Origin: Winogradskyella ludwigii | GTDB taxonomy: Bacteria; Bacteroidota; Bacteroidia; Flavobacteriales; Flavobacteriaceae | Direction: 5' to 3' | DNA length: 64,000 nt | Assembly: GCF_013403985.1 (NCBI RefSeq) | Contig: NZ_JABFDF010000002.1 | Span: 186,001-250,000, forward strand | Part shown: in pieces, positions 10,761 through 19,290 of the stretch | Position numbering within the stretch: the stretch's first letter is position 1 | Layout: each line of letters opens with the position of its first letter | Notes under the pieces: model-generated | Told to the model about the DNA's origin: nothing | Seen by the model: the letters and a program-made list of their open reading frames with translations, nothing else | The model's database searches: none | Program-made: the position numbers and the translations under genes

Positions 10761-10780
10761 CAAGACACAAACATGCCTAT

Positions 10781-13192
10781 ATGAAGACGGATCCTAACAC
10801 CAAAACAGAGATAACATTTAACGATTTTAAAATTGAGGTTTTAAATGATTACAAAATTGCTGTAACTAGTCGTGAATGTAGTTTACTTGGTCGTCGGGAA
10901 GTTTTAACAGGTAAAGCAAAGTTTGGTATTTTTGGTGATGGAAAAGAAATCCCACAAATAGCTTGGGCAAAAGCCTTTAGAGATGGCGATTTTAGATCGG
11001 GTTATTATAGAGATCAAACTTTTATGATGGCTATTGGAGAATTAACCATTGAACAATTCTTCGCAGGCTTGTATGCCAATACAGATCTCAAGGATGAACC
11101 CATGTCTGCCGGACGACAAATGGGAGGGCATTTTGCAACCCATAGTTTAGATGAAAAAGGCAATTGGAAAAATCTCACCGAACAAAAAAATTCTAGTGCA
11201 GACATCTCTCCTACAGCTGGTCAGATGCCAAGACTTTTAGGGCTTGCACAAGCTTCTAAAATATACCGACAAGTTAAAGGTATAGACACAACCAATTTTT
11301 CTAAAGCAGGAAACGAAATTGCTTGGGGAACTATAGGAAACGCAAGTACAAGTGAAGGTTTATTTTTTGAAACCATAAATGCAGCAGGTGTTTTACAAGT
11401 CCCAATGGTAATTAGTATTTGGGATGATAATTACGGCATCTCAGTACATGCAAGACATCAAACTACAAAAGAAAATATTTCTGAAATACTAAAAGGATTT
11501 CAACGTAACGAAGACGAAAAAGGTTACGAAATTTTTAGAGTAGATGGTTGGAACTATCCGGAATTAATGGATACTTACCAACGTGCTGCTAAAATATCGA
11601 GAATGGAGCATGTTCCTGTGATGATACACGTCCAAGAACTAACCCAGCCACAAGGACATTCTACTTCTGGATCTCATGAACGTTATAAAAATCAAGAGCG
11701 TTTAGCATGGGAAGCCGAATACGATTGTAATGTGCAAATGCGTAAATGGATTGTTGAGAATAATATTGCAACAGACGACGAATTAATCCTTGTAGAACGA
11801 AAAATTAAAAAAGAAGTAAGAGCTGGTAAAAAAGCCGCTTGGTCTGCATTTATAGACCCTATTATTGCAGAAAGTAAAGAAGCTCTTCGTTTATTAGACA
11901 ACCTTGCGACTTCTAGTCCTAATGGTGCGTTTATTAATAAATTAAAAAATGAATTAGAAGGTTTTGACGAGCCTTTAAGACGAAACATTCTTTCTGCCAC
12001 TAGAAGATCGCTGCGTTTTGTTGTTGCAGAAACATCTTCTGAAAAAACAATATTACAACAATGGGTCACTAATTATATTAAAACAATTCAACCCAAATAC
12101 AGTTCGCATCTCTATAGCGAATCGGAACAAAGTGCATTAAACAATACTGAAATTGTTCCCACTTACGACTCTGATGCGGAAGAAGTTGATGGTCGTGTGG
12201 TTTTAAGAGAAAACTTTGATGCTATTTTCAACAATTATCCAGAAGCTTTAATTTTTGGTGAAGATGCTGGTTATATTGGTGATGTTAATCAAGGTTTAGA
12301 AGGTCTTCAAGAAAAATACGGAGAATTAAGAGTTTCAGATACAGGAATTAGAGAAGCAACTATAATTGGTCAAGGTATTGGAATGGCTATGCGAGGTTTA
12401 AAACCTATTGCCGAAATTCAGTATTTAGATTACATAATGTACGCGCTTCAAATCATGAGTGACGATTTGGCAACGGTTCAATACAGAACCAAAGGTCGCC
12501 AAAAAGCACCATTAATTATAAGAACACGAGGACACCGACTAGAAGGCATTTGGCATTCTGGATCACAACTTGGAGGAGTCTTAAATTTAATTAGAGGTAT
12601 CCATGTATTAGTCCCAAGAAACATGACTAAAGCAGCAGGATTTTACAATACCTTATTAGAAAGTGATGAACCTGCCTTAGTGGTAGAATGTTTAAATGGT
12701 TACCGCCTGAAAGAAAAATTACCCAACAATATTGGTGAATTTAAAACACCTTTAGGAGTTGTAGAAACTGTTAGAGAAGGTGAAGACATAACACTAGTGT
12801 CTTATGGCTCTACGTTACGTATTGTAGAGAAAGCAGCAAAACAATTGGTGCAAGTAGGTATCGATGCAGAAATTATTGATGTGCAGTCGTTATTACCATT
12901 CGATTTAAATCATGATATTGTTAAGAGTATTGCTAAGACAAATCGTGTCATGGTTATTGATGAAGATGTTAAAGGTGGAGCTTCAGCTTATATACTAAAC
13001 GAGATATTAAATACGCAACATGCATTTCAACATTTAGATAGCACACCTATAACTTTAGCCGCAAAACCACATAGACCTGCTTATGGTACTGATGGAGATT
13101 ATTTTTCAAAACCATCTGAAGAGGATATTTTTGAAGCTATTTATGACGTTATGCATGAATCTAACCCAACAGATTATCCTAAGTTGAGATAA
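10781..13192 (+). CDS. Fused alpha/beta E1 of branched-chain 2-oxoacid dehydrogenase
   Basis: About 803 residues, an alpha-beta fusion of thiamine-diphosphate-dependent E1 as is usual in Flavobacteria. The alpha half (to about residue 450) shows AGRQMGGHFATHS, GNASTSEGLFFE (ThDP/Mg site region) and QPQGHSTSGSHERY, resembling the phosphorylation-loop segment. The beta half begins near VVLRENFDAIF and has FGEDAGYIGDV, KPIAEIQYLDYI, RTRGHRLEG and VIDEDVKGGASAYI. It decarboxylates branched 2-oxoacids from Val/Leu/Ile, the first step towards branched acyl-CoA primers for iso-fatty acids. An upstream in-frame start at 10724 overlaps the promoter and was rejected. The E2 gene is not adjacent. Confidence 0.9.
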   Translation: MKTDPNTKTEITFNDFKIEVLNDYKIAVTSRECSLLGRREVLTGKAKFGIFGDGKEIPQIAWAKAFRDGDFRSGYYRDQTFMMAIGELTIEQFFAGLYANTDLKDEPMSAGRQMGGHFATHSLDEKGNWKNLTEQKNSSADISPTAGQMPRLLGLAQASKIYRQVKGIDTTNFSKAGNEIAWGTIGNASTSEGLFFETINAAGVLQVPMVISIWDDNYGISVHARHQTTKENISEILKGFQRNEDEKGYEIFRVDGWNYPELMDTYQRAAKISRMEHVPVMIHVQELTQPQGHSTSGSHERYKNQERLAWEAEYDCNVQMRKWIVENNIATDDELILVERKIKKEVRAGKKAAWSAFIDPIIAESKEALRLLDNLATSSPNGAFINKLKNELEGFDEPLRRNILSATRRSLRFVVAETSSEKTILQQWVTNYIKTIQPKYSSHLYSESEQSALNNTEIVPTYDSDAEEVDGRVVLRENFDAIFNNYPEALIFGEDAGYIGDVNQGLEGLQEKYGELRVSDTGIREATIIGQGIGMAMRGLKPIAEIQYLDYIMYALQIMSDDLATVQYRTKGRQKAPLIIRTRGHRLEGIWHSGSQLGGVLNLIRGIHVLVPRNMTKAAGFYNTLLESDEPALVVECLNGYRLKEKLPNNIGEFKTPLGVVETVREGEDITLVSYGSTLRIVEKAAKQLVQVGIDAEIIDVQSLLPFDLNHDIVKSIAKTNRVMVIDEDVKGGASAYILNEILNTQHAFQHLDSTPITLAAKPHRPAYGTDGDYFSKPSEEDIFEAIYDVMHESNPTDYPKLR

Positions 13193-13222
13193 TTTTCAAT
13201 CAAACATATTAAATATTAGTAT

Positions 13223-13255
13223 AACGCTTTCCTTTTTATTGGAAAGCGTTTTTTA
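13223..13255 (+). terminator. Intrinsic terminator after E1 gene
   Basis: Stem AACGCTTTCC / GGAAAGCGTT around an 8-nt AT-rich loop, followed by TTTT. Confidence 0.85.
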
Positions 13256-13312
13256 CTCCTTCTATTCAGTCTCCTGTATTATTCAATGAAAATTTCAATA
13301 ATTTAATTATTG

Positions 13313-13320
13313 TATTTTCG
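13313..13320 (+). promoter_or_regulatory. -7 promoter element
   Basis: TATTTTCG, one mismatch to TAnnTTTG and followed by CACG, lies 59 bp upstream of the secreted-protein ATG at 13379. Confidence 0.5.
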
Positions 13321-13378
13321 CACGTTGATTTCATTCAGAATAGATAGTAATAACAGCCCTAATTTAAAATAACAAATC

Positions 13379-14809
13379 ATGAAAAAAATTATTCTAGCCT
13401 TGCTTATTTCGCTTCCCTTATTAAGTTTTGGTCAAAAAATAAAGGTAAAAAAAGGCCTTGTAACTTTTGATGGTACAACGGTTGCCAAAATTGATGATGA
13501 TACCAGAGATCACTATAAATTTTCAACTTTAAAAGGAGAAAAAGCATTTGATGTTGTTTTTAAAGGCATGTCTGCGTCTAACCTTGAAGGATTTCAATGG
13601 TTAGAAATGACTTCAGCAGATGGTACAAAAACAGAAATTCCTTATGAAGTTTTAATGACGTCATTCAGTGTAACAAAACTTGTTATTAAATTACTAAGCG
13701 AAAAATACGAACTCATTACAACGAATGGTATAGACATGGCCAAAGTTGATGAATTCTTTGCTATAGAGCGCGAAGTGTTAAGCGATAAATATGCTAAAGC
13801 TGTAGTTGCGGCAAAAACAGATGCTGCTGAACGTGAGAAGACCGTTGGGAAATATAATCCTTTTGTAAAAGATGATGGTACTATTTTATTTGGTGGCTCT
13901 ACAGGAACCACTATTGTAGGTCGTGCTTATTTCTCTAACAATACTTACACTGTACAAGATTTAGACCGCATCACTGTTGGTACAGCTAAAGGTTGCTCTA
14001 CATGTACCGATGTGGATGCAACAACTTATACTGACGAAACTTTTAAATTTGATTATGGTTCTAAAACAATGATGACAGGTCGTTTCTCAAGATCGTTTGC
14101 ACAAATTTTTGTTGAAGAATTATTAGGTCGCGGTTATCACTTGGGTCATGAAGCTAAAGCTTATAAAAATAAACTACATAACGAACGCGTTAATGTTGCT
14201 AAAGCACAAAGCATTAACCTTTATGGTGTTGCAGGTAAAATAACCGATAAAGATGGTAAAGTATACCAAGGTACTGTATTTGCGGTTTTCGAAAAATTAG
14301 AACTAGATCAATCACAACAAGAAAGTGGTATCTACGATCTCGATGCTATTGATAAATACGGAAAATTTGTAAGCGTTAAATACAAAAATGAAAAGAATAG
14401 AGATCGTATTAAAAAATTCGCCGCTAAAGACAATGTTACGTTTTGTGCTAATGATGACGGTACTGAAAAGTGCTTTATGGGAATAAAAACCAAAGGAAAC
14501 GCTCTTAAAAAAATATCTAATGCTACTAACTTAGGGTTTGATAATTCTTATTTCTACGAAATCATTTATGAGAATAATGGACACATGGTATTATCTAAAC
14601 CGGGAGAAGAAGGTACTTATGTTTTAAAATTTACAGATCAGAAAGCTGGTTTTATGATTGATAGTCGAAACAATGATAAAATCTCTGAAAAACTAGCCAA
14701 GTTTACTGCAGGTTGTAAAACATTAGCAAATGATATTAATAATGGAGAGTTTGATTTAAGCAACATAGATAACTTAAAACAAATTGTAGATGAGTATTGT
14801 AAAAAATAA
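13379..14809 (+). CDS. Secreted protein of unknown function (476 aa)
   Basis: A signal peptide (MKKIILALLISLPLLSFGQ) is followed by a mixed alpha/beta protein I cannot place in a named family. Visible features are a charged, Ala/Lys-rich helix around residues 120-160, a Cys pair KGCSTC near residue 205, a further Cys pair near residues 360-367 (VTFC ... EKCFMG), and a C-terminal helical segment with two Cys (AGCKTLAND ... VDEYCKK). The even cysteine count suggests periplasmic or surface disulfides. There is no T9SS sorting domain or lipobox. It is monocistronic, with its own promoter and terminator. Family unknown; the gene itself is certain. Confidence 0.85.
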   Translation: MKKIILALLISLPLLSFGQKIKVKKGLVTFDGTTVAKIDDDTRDHYKFSTLKGEKAFDVVFKGMSASNLEGFQWLEMTSADGTKTEIPYEVLMTSFSVTKLVIKLLSEKYELITTNGIDMAKVDEFFAIEREVLSDKYAKAVVAAKTDAAEREKTVGKYNPFVKDDGTILFGGSTGTTIVGRAYFSNNTYTVQDLDRITVGTAKGCSTCTDVDATTYTDETFKFDYGSKTMMTGRFSRSFAQIFVEELLGRGYHLGHEAKAYKNKLHNERVNVAKAQSINLYGVAGKITDKDGKVYQGTVFAVFEKLELDQSQQESGIYDLDAIDKYGKFVSVKYKNEKNRDRIKKFAAKDNVTFCANDDGTEKCFMGIKTKGNALKKISNATNLGFDNSYFYEIIYENNGHMVLSKPGEEGTYVLKFTDQKAGFMIDSRNNDKISEKLAKFTAGCKTLANDINNGEFDLSNIDNLKQIVDEYCKK

Positions 14810-14834
14810 ACATTCACACCTATTATAACAATTT

Positions 14835-14866
14835 AAGGAAGGCATTTTTGTCTTCCTTATTTTTTA
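14835..14866 (+). terminator. Intrinsic terminator
   Basis: AAGGAAG / CTTCCTT stem with a 10-nt loop, followed by a T-rich run (ATTTTTT). Confidence 0.75.
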
Positions 14867-14882
14867 GCACTAATTTTATAAC

Positions 14883-15359
14883 ATGAAGATTGAATCTATC
14901 GTTACCATTAAAAAAGAATTAAAACACTTGTCTCAAGAAGAGTTGCTAGAGTTATGCTTGCGATTGGGGAAATTCAAAAAAGAAAATAAGGCACTGCTCA
15001 CCTATTTGTTATTTGAATCTCATGACGAGGATGGCTATATTGAAAGTGTAAAATTAACTTTAGATGAATTGTTTGAAGGTATTAACTCTGATAGTTATTT
15101 CTATATGAAAAAGACGATCAGGAAAATTCTAAGACAGATTCGTGTGTATAGCAGGTACTCACTTAAGAAAACAACTGAAGTAGAACTCCTGCTCTATTTT
15201 TGCGAGCAAATGAATGACTTAAAACCATCTATTCATAAAAACATTACATTAAGCAATTTGTATGAACGACAAGTCCTTTCAATTAAGAAAAAAGTTGCCG
15301 TTTTACATGAGGATTTGCAGTATGATTATAATTTACAATTAGAAGCATTAGAACGCTAG
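14883..15359 (+). CDS. Conserved helical cytoplasmic protein, unknown function
   Basis: 158 residues, strongly helical and charged (Glu/Lys/Leu rich), with no signal peptide or membrane segment. The N-terminus SIVTIKKELKHLSQEELLEL looks like a helical hairpin, and a basic stretch (KKTIRKILRQIRVYSRYS) sits near the middle. I recognise it only as the sort of conserved hypothetical found in flavobacteria and assign no function. Its stop is only 4 nt from the stop of the convergent methyltransferase gene, with no hairpin between them, so the two transcripts probably overlap at their 3' ends. Confidence 0.75.
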   Translation: MKIESIVTIKKELKHLSQEELLELCLRLGKFKKENKALLTYLLFESHDEDGYIESVKLTLDELFEGINSDSYFYMKKTIRKILRQIRVYSRYSLKKTTEVELLLYFCEQMNDLKPSIHKNITLSNLYERQVLSIKKKVAVLHEDLQYDYNLQLEALER

Positions 15360-15363
15360 ATTT

Positions 15364-16524
15364 TTAAAGATTCTTCTTCGTTTTTTTACTTCCTTCATAC
15401 ATTTCGTACTTCACTAATCTCGCTTCCAGTTTTGCGTTATAAACTTTAATTTTACGAGAAGGTCTTAGTCCTACAAATTTTAATGCTTCGAGATTAGACG
15501 TAATTAACCAAGCATTGGTATTTGGATAACCATGTTTTAAAGTCGTACCAATATCTCCATAAAATTCTTCAACATTCAAATTTTCTAAACGTTCACCATA
15601 AGGAGGGTTAAAAACCATATGAAGTTTATCGTTTCCGGATTTTTGAGTTTTAAAGAAATCTTCATGCTGGATATGAATAAATTCATCTAAATGCGCATTT
15701 TTAATATTCTCTATCGCTTTAGCTACAGCTGAAGGTGACTTATCATAACCGGTTATTTTATAATGAAAATCTCGGGTTTTCTTTAAGAGTGAATCTTCAA
15801 TGGTTTCAAACAACTCTACATCCCAATCTTCCCAACGTTCAAACGCAAACTCTTTTCGCATTAAATTTGGCGGAATATTACAAGCTATCATCGCAGCTTC
15901 TGCTAACATAGTTCCACTACCACACATAGGATCCATAAAATCACTTTGTCCGTCCCATCCTGTCATCATAATTAAACCAGCAGCTAAAACTTCATTTATT
16001 GGTGCAATGTTGGTTGCAGATTTATAACCTCTTCTGTGTAAAGATTCACCAGATGTATCTAAAGAAATTGTACAAACCTGACGATCTATATGCACATTAA
16101 TTTTTAAATCAGGGAAACGAAGATCAACATCTGGACGTACACCTTCTAAATCTCTAAAACGATCTACAATAGCATCCTTTGTTTTTAAAGCCGTATAAAG
16201 CGAATGCGTAAACACACTATTGTGTACAGTAGCATCTACAGCCAAAGAGCCTGTTGCTTTCATATAGGTTTCCCACTTCATACTCTTTACGTTTTTGTAA
16301 AGGTCATCCTCTTTTGTAACTCTAAAAGAATGAATAGGTTTTAGGATTTTAATCGCAGTTCTAAGACCAAGATTAGCCTTATACATAAAGCCTTTGTCAC
16401 CAACAAAACTTACATTTCGCACTCCTTTCTCTACTTGCGTAGCACCAAGTTTTGTTAGTTCGTTTGCTAATAAATCTTCGAAGCCAAATAATGTTTTGGC
16501 TAACATCTTATAATTATTGTCCAT
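15364..16524 (-). CDS. THUMP-domain RNA N2-guanine methyltransferase (RlmL-like)
   Basis: 386 residues. The N-terminal part (to about residue 155) is a ferredoxin-like/THUMP RNA-binding region. The SAM-dependent methyltransferase follows: DPMCGSGTMLAEAA is motif I and FNPPYGERL is the catalytic NPPY motif of the m2G/m6A-type family. It corresponds to the N-terminal (RlmL) half of E. coli RlmKL, which makes m2G2445 in 23S rRNA; there is no RlmK half. The exact target (23S G2445 or another guanine) is inferred. It is divergent from the methyltransferase at 16740 and shares the palindromic promoter region at 16703-16725. Confidence 0.88.
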   Translation of the reverse strand: MDNNYKMLAKTLFGFEDLLANELTKLGATQVEKGVRNVSFVGDKGFMYKANLGLRTAIKILKPIHSFRVTKEDDLYKNVKSMKWETYMKATGSLAVDATVHNSVFTHSLYTALKTKDAIVDRFRDLEGVRPDVDLRFPDLKINVHIDRQVCTISLDTSGESLHRRGYKSATNIAPINEVLAAGLIMMTGWDGQSDFMDPMCGSGTMLAEAAMIACNIPPNLMRKEFAFERWEDWDVELFETIEDSLLKKTRDFHYKITGYDKSPSAVAKAIENIKNAHLDEFIHIQHEDFFKTQKSGNDKLHMVFNPPYGERLENLNVEEFYGDIGTTLKHGYPNTNAWLITSNLEALKFVGLRPSRKIKVYNAKLEARLVKYEMYEGSKKTKKNL

Positions 16525-16702
16525 CAGTTGCTATTAATTAATAAACCCAAATTAACCTTTCTATTACCACTAAAATTTTCATTTTGTGCTCTAATTTTTA
16601 TCTTTTATAGAATCTTAGCCATGCTAGGATGATGAAAAAAACTTTATTACAGTCCAAAAGTTAAACTTTTCGGTTTAAAACTAAAAGTCAACATGAGTTC
16701 GT

Positions 16703-16725
16703 TGCAAAAATACAGTATTTTTGCA
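16703..16725. promoter_or_regulatory. Perfect palindrome containing divergent -7 elements
   Basis: The arms TGCAAAAATAC and GTATTTTTGCA are exact complements around a single A. The right arm contains TATTTTTG (16716-16723), a -7 element reading right into the methyltransferase gene. The left arm contains the same element on the minus strand (16705-16712), reading towards the RlmL-like gene. Confidence 0.65.
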
Positions 16726-16739
16726 GGACATTTAACGTT

Positions 16740-17471
16740 ATGAGTAAATCTACTGAACAATGGTATGCATCTTGGTTTGACACACCTTACTACCATATTT
16801 TATATAAAGACCGAGATTATACAGAAGCCCAAGGGTTTATGGACAATCTTACCGACTATCTTAATTTACCAGAGCATGGTAAAATACTAGATTTAGCCTG
16901 CGGAAAAGGCAGGCATTCTGTATACTTAAATTCTTTAGGCTATAATGTCACTGGAGTCGATTTGTCTGAGCAAAGTATTGCGCATGCTAAGCAATTTGAA
17001 AACGAAACTTTAAAGTTTAATGTTCATGATATGAGCAAACCGTACCCAGATACATTTGATGCGGTTTTTAACCTCTTTACGAGTTTTGGTTATTTTGAAG
17101 ATGAAAATTGTAATCTTGAAACTATAAAATCAATCCAAGCCGAATTAAATGATTATGGGTTTGGTGTTATCGATTTTATGAATGTGAACTACATTATTGA
17201 AAATTTAGTCCCTGAAGATGTAAAAACTGTTGACGGAATTGACTTCCTTCAAAAGCGTTCTTTTAAAGATGGTTACATTATTAAAGACATTAGTTTTGAT
17301 GCCGATGGACAACATTTTGAATTTCAGGAACGTGTTAAAGCGTTTACTTTACAGGATTTTGAAACGCTTTTTGAAAAAGCTGGAGTTCATTTATTAGATG
17401 TTTTTGGAGATTTTAAGTTACATAAATACCATTCTAAAACATCTGAACGCTTAATTATGATTTTCAAGTAA
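16740..17471 (+). CDS. Class I SAM-dependent methyltransferase
   Basis: 243 residues with the glycine-rich SAM motif LDLACGKGRHS near residues 50-60, an acidic motif II (VTGVDLSEQSI) and FDAVFNLFTSFGYF as motif IV region. The layout is that of the Methyltransf_25/SAM-binding small-molecule family, with an insertion after the core strand. Substrate is not readable. The ATG is about 10 nt after the predicted transcription start in the palindromic promoter. A ZIP transporter gene begins 7 nt after its stop, so they are likely cotranscribed with DUF4268. Confidence 0.85.
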   Translation: MSKSTEQWYASWFDTPYYHILYKDRDYTEAQGFMDNLTDYLNLPEHGKILDLACGKGRHSVYLNSLGYNVTGVDLSEQSIAHAKQFENETLKFNVHDMSKPYPDTFDAVFNLFTSFGYFEDENCNLETIKSIQAELNDYGFGVIDFMNVNYIIENLVPEDVKTVDGIDFLQKRSFKDGYIIKDISFDADGQHFEFQERVKAFTLQDFETLFEKAGVHLLDVFGDFKLHKYHSKTSERLIMIFK

Positions 17472-17478
17472 TTTATGC

Positions 17479-18153
17479 ATGAATAGTTATTTATTACCAT
17501 TACTAGCTGTTATAATTGGTATTGCTATTGCAATGTTAACAAAAAAACGAAAGTCAATTTACACCAAATTGCTTTTGTCTTTTAGTGGTGCTTTTTTATT
17601 AGCACTAACTCTTTTTGATTTGTTGCCAGAAGTTTACCACCACCTAGATGCCAAACAAACAGGTTTGTACATTATGTGTGGAATTTTACTTCAGATTATT
17701 TTAGAATTTTTCTCTAAAGGAGCAGAACATGGTCATGTACACATTCATAAAGACGATACCGATTTTCCTTGGCTACTTTTTATAAGTTTATGTATTCATA
17801 GTTTTTTAGAGGGTTTTCCTATTCACCAGCATAATGACATGGTGTATGGAGTGCTTATTCATAAAATTCCCATTGCCATATTAATCACCACATTTTTACT
17901 TCAATCTAGTTACAGTAAATTACAAATTGTAATCTTCTTGGTTGTGTTTGCTTCGATGACACCTTTGGGTACTTTTATTTCTAATAACTCTACTGTTATG
18001 GCTAATTCTGTAGATATTATTAATGCTTTTGTTATTGGTATATTTTTACATATTTCTACAACTATTTTGTTTGAATCTGGAGAAGGTCATAAATTCAACT
18101 TATCCAAGTTAGTAGCTATTTGTTTAGGTATTTTAATCGCTTATTTTATATAA
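17479..18153 (+). CDS. ZIP-family divalent metal transporter
   Basis: 224 residues, multi-pass membrane protein. It has a His-rich cytoplasmic loop (GAEHGHVHIHKDD, about residues 76-88) and the two ZIP metal-site helices, CIHSFLEGFPI and VLIHKIPIAI, with the conserved His and Glu. ZIP proteins import Zn2+, Fe2+ or Mn2+ down their gradients. It is shorter than E. coli ZupT but contains the core helices. It is translationally coupled to the next gene: stop TAA and start ATG share one base (TAATG at 18151-18155). Confidence 0.88.
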   Translation: MNSYLLPLLAVIIGIAIAMLTKKRKSIYTKLLLSFSGAFLLALTLFDLLPEVYHHLDAKQTGLYIMCGILLQIILEFFSKGAEHGHVHIHKDDTDFPWLLFISLCIHSFLEGFPIHQHNDMVYGVLIHKIPIAILITTFLLQSSYSKLQIVIFLVVFASMTPLGTFISNNSTVMANSVDIINAFVIGIFLHISTTILFESGEGHKFNLSKLVAICLGILIAYFI

Positions 18154-18581
18154 TGTTTTCAAAAGAAGAATCACGCTTACTACGACAAGAATTCTGGACC
18201 AGCTTCGGAAAATCATTTCCAAGAAAATGGTTATTGTACGATACAAAGATTAAAGGCGTTGCTTTTAAATTTCACTTTGATACTAAGTCTGCTTTAATCG
18301 CATTAGATTTAGAAGACGATCTCGAAAACCGTATTAATTGTTGGGAGAAGTTAACCGCTTTAAAAGGCATTCTACATAGCGAATACTTACCTGATGCTAT
18401 TTACGATGAAGAATATTTTCTAGATAATGGTAAAGAAATATCACGTATTTACTTGCCTCTAGAACAAAAAGTATCTATCCACAATAAAAAGACTTGGAGA
18501 GACGTGATGGAATTCTTTAATAAAAACATGACTTTATTTGAAGCCTTTTATGACGAGTATCAAGATATCATAAAAGACTAG
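18153..18581 (+). CDS. DUF4268-type protein
   Basis: 142 residues from the ATG that overlaps the ZIP stop. An in-frame upstream start at 18120 lies inside the ZIP gene and gives no better N-terminus. The sequence opens EESRLLRQEFWTSFGKSF and continues with an alternating alpha/beta pattern containing many aromatic and acidic residues, as in DUF4268 proteins, which are sometimes fused to restriction or nuclease modules. Here it stands alone with no nuclease partner. Function unknown. Confidence 0.82.
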   Translation: MFSKEESRLLRQEFWTSFGKSFPRKWLLYDTKIKGVAFKFHFDTKSALIALDLEDDLENRINCWEKLTALKGILHSEYLPDAIYDEEYFLDNGKEISRIYLPLEQKVSIHNKKTWRDVMEFFNKNMTLFEAFYDEYQDIIKD

Positions 18582-18693
18582 AACACTCTTTTTCGTTGAT
18601 TTTTTAGAACAAAAAAAGTTTAATTCCATCGTCTTAAGTCAAGATTTAAAACGTTCGGTTATTGCTTTTAAGAAAATTTTAAACCTTCTCTTG

Positions 18694-18724
18694 TTGGTAA
18701 TATTAATCTATTAGTATAGTTTTG
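18694..18724 (+). promoter_or_regulatory. Promoter of the efflux-associated small gene
   Basis: TTG at 18694-18696, a 20-nt spacer and TAGTTTTG at 18717-18724. The predicted start near 18730 leaves almost no leader before the ATG at 18734. Confidence 0.6.
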
Positions 18725-18733
18725 TCCACTGAA

Positions 18734-19162
18734 ATGAAAACCGCTTTCAAAACATATCTATCTTTATTTTTTGTTTTAGTACTAAATGCATTTGCTAGTT
18801 TACAAGCCAATAGCGTTATAAGTTCTATTACGGAAGATGTTGCATTTTCTAATTTTAATGCATCAAAGGTTTCAATAGAAAGCACAGATAGTTATAGCAA
18901 TGCAACTGCTAATTATAGTGCGCTAACTAAAGAGACTGATAAAGATTTACTTTTTGATGTTATTGAAATTAGCGAAGGAGAAGAAGACGAATTATCCTCT
19001 AGATATAAAGCTTCTTTTAAAGATTATTTAGAGATTCTTTTAATTTACGCAAAGCTTTTTGAGAACACTTCTGATCTTCAAAACAATAATTATAGCCCTC
19101 AAAGCGCTATTAATGAACCTAGTCTTAGGCTTCATATACAATTCCAAGTTTTTATAATCTGA
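18734..19162 (+). CDS. Small secreted protein upstream of the RND efflux operon
   Basis: 142 residues from the first ATG; a TTG four codons earlier lies inside the promoter's -7 element. A signal peptide (MKTAFKTYLSLFFVLVLNAFASLQA) is followed by a Ser/Thr/Asp-rich stretch and a helical acidic segment (EISEGEEDELSSRYKASF). I do not recognise a family. It lies in the same direction as the adaptor-permease-outer membrane efflux genes, 128 bp upstream, with only a weak hairpin between, so it may be coexpressed with them. Confidence 0.7.
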   Translation: MKTAFKTYLSLFFVLVLNAFASLQANSVISSITEDVAFSNFNASKVSIESTDSYSNATANYSALTKETDKDLLFDVIEISEGEEDELSSRYKASFKDYLEILLIYAKLFENTSDLQNNNYSPQSAINEPSLRLHIQFQVFII

Positions 19163-19171
19163 TAATACAAT

Positions 19172-19198
19172 AACAGACCTTACTTCAATACGTCTGTT
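19172..19198 (+). terminator. Weak hairpin between small secreted gene and efflux operon
   Basis: AACAGAC / GTCTGTT stem with a 13-nt loop, followed by TATAATTT rather than a clean T tract. It could attenuate transcription into the efflux genes. Confidence 0.35.
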
Positions 19199-19290
19199 TA
19201 TAATTTAGAGCTTCAGAAAAACTCTAAAAAACATCATTCCTACTTTGGTTTGATTCCATTATTATATCATTTTATAAAATATTTAAACAC

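Noticed and set aside
10724-10780. Upstream start of the E1 dehydrogenase
   Set aside because: The interval contains the predicted promoter, so the codons would not be transcribed; translation starts at 10781.
11692-12069. 125-residue minus-strand ORF inside the E1 dehydrogenase gene
   Set aside because: It lies fully inside a well supported gene on the other strand and shows no family pattern, promoter or signal; a shadow frame.
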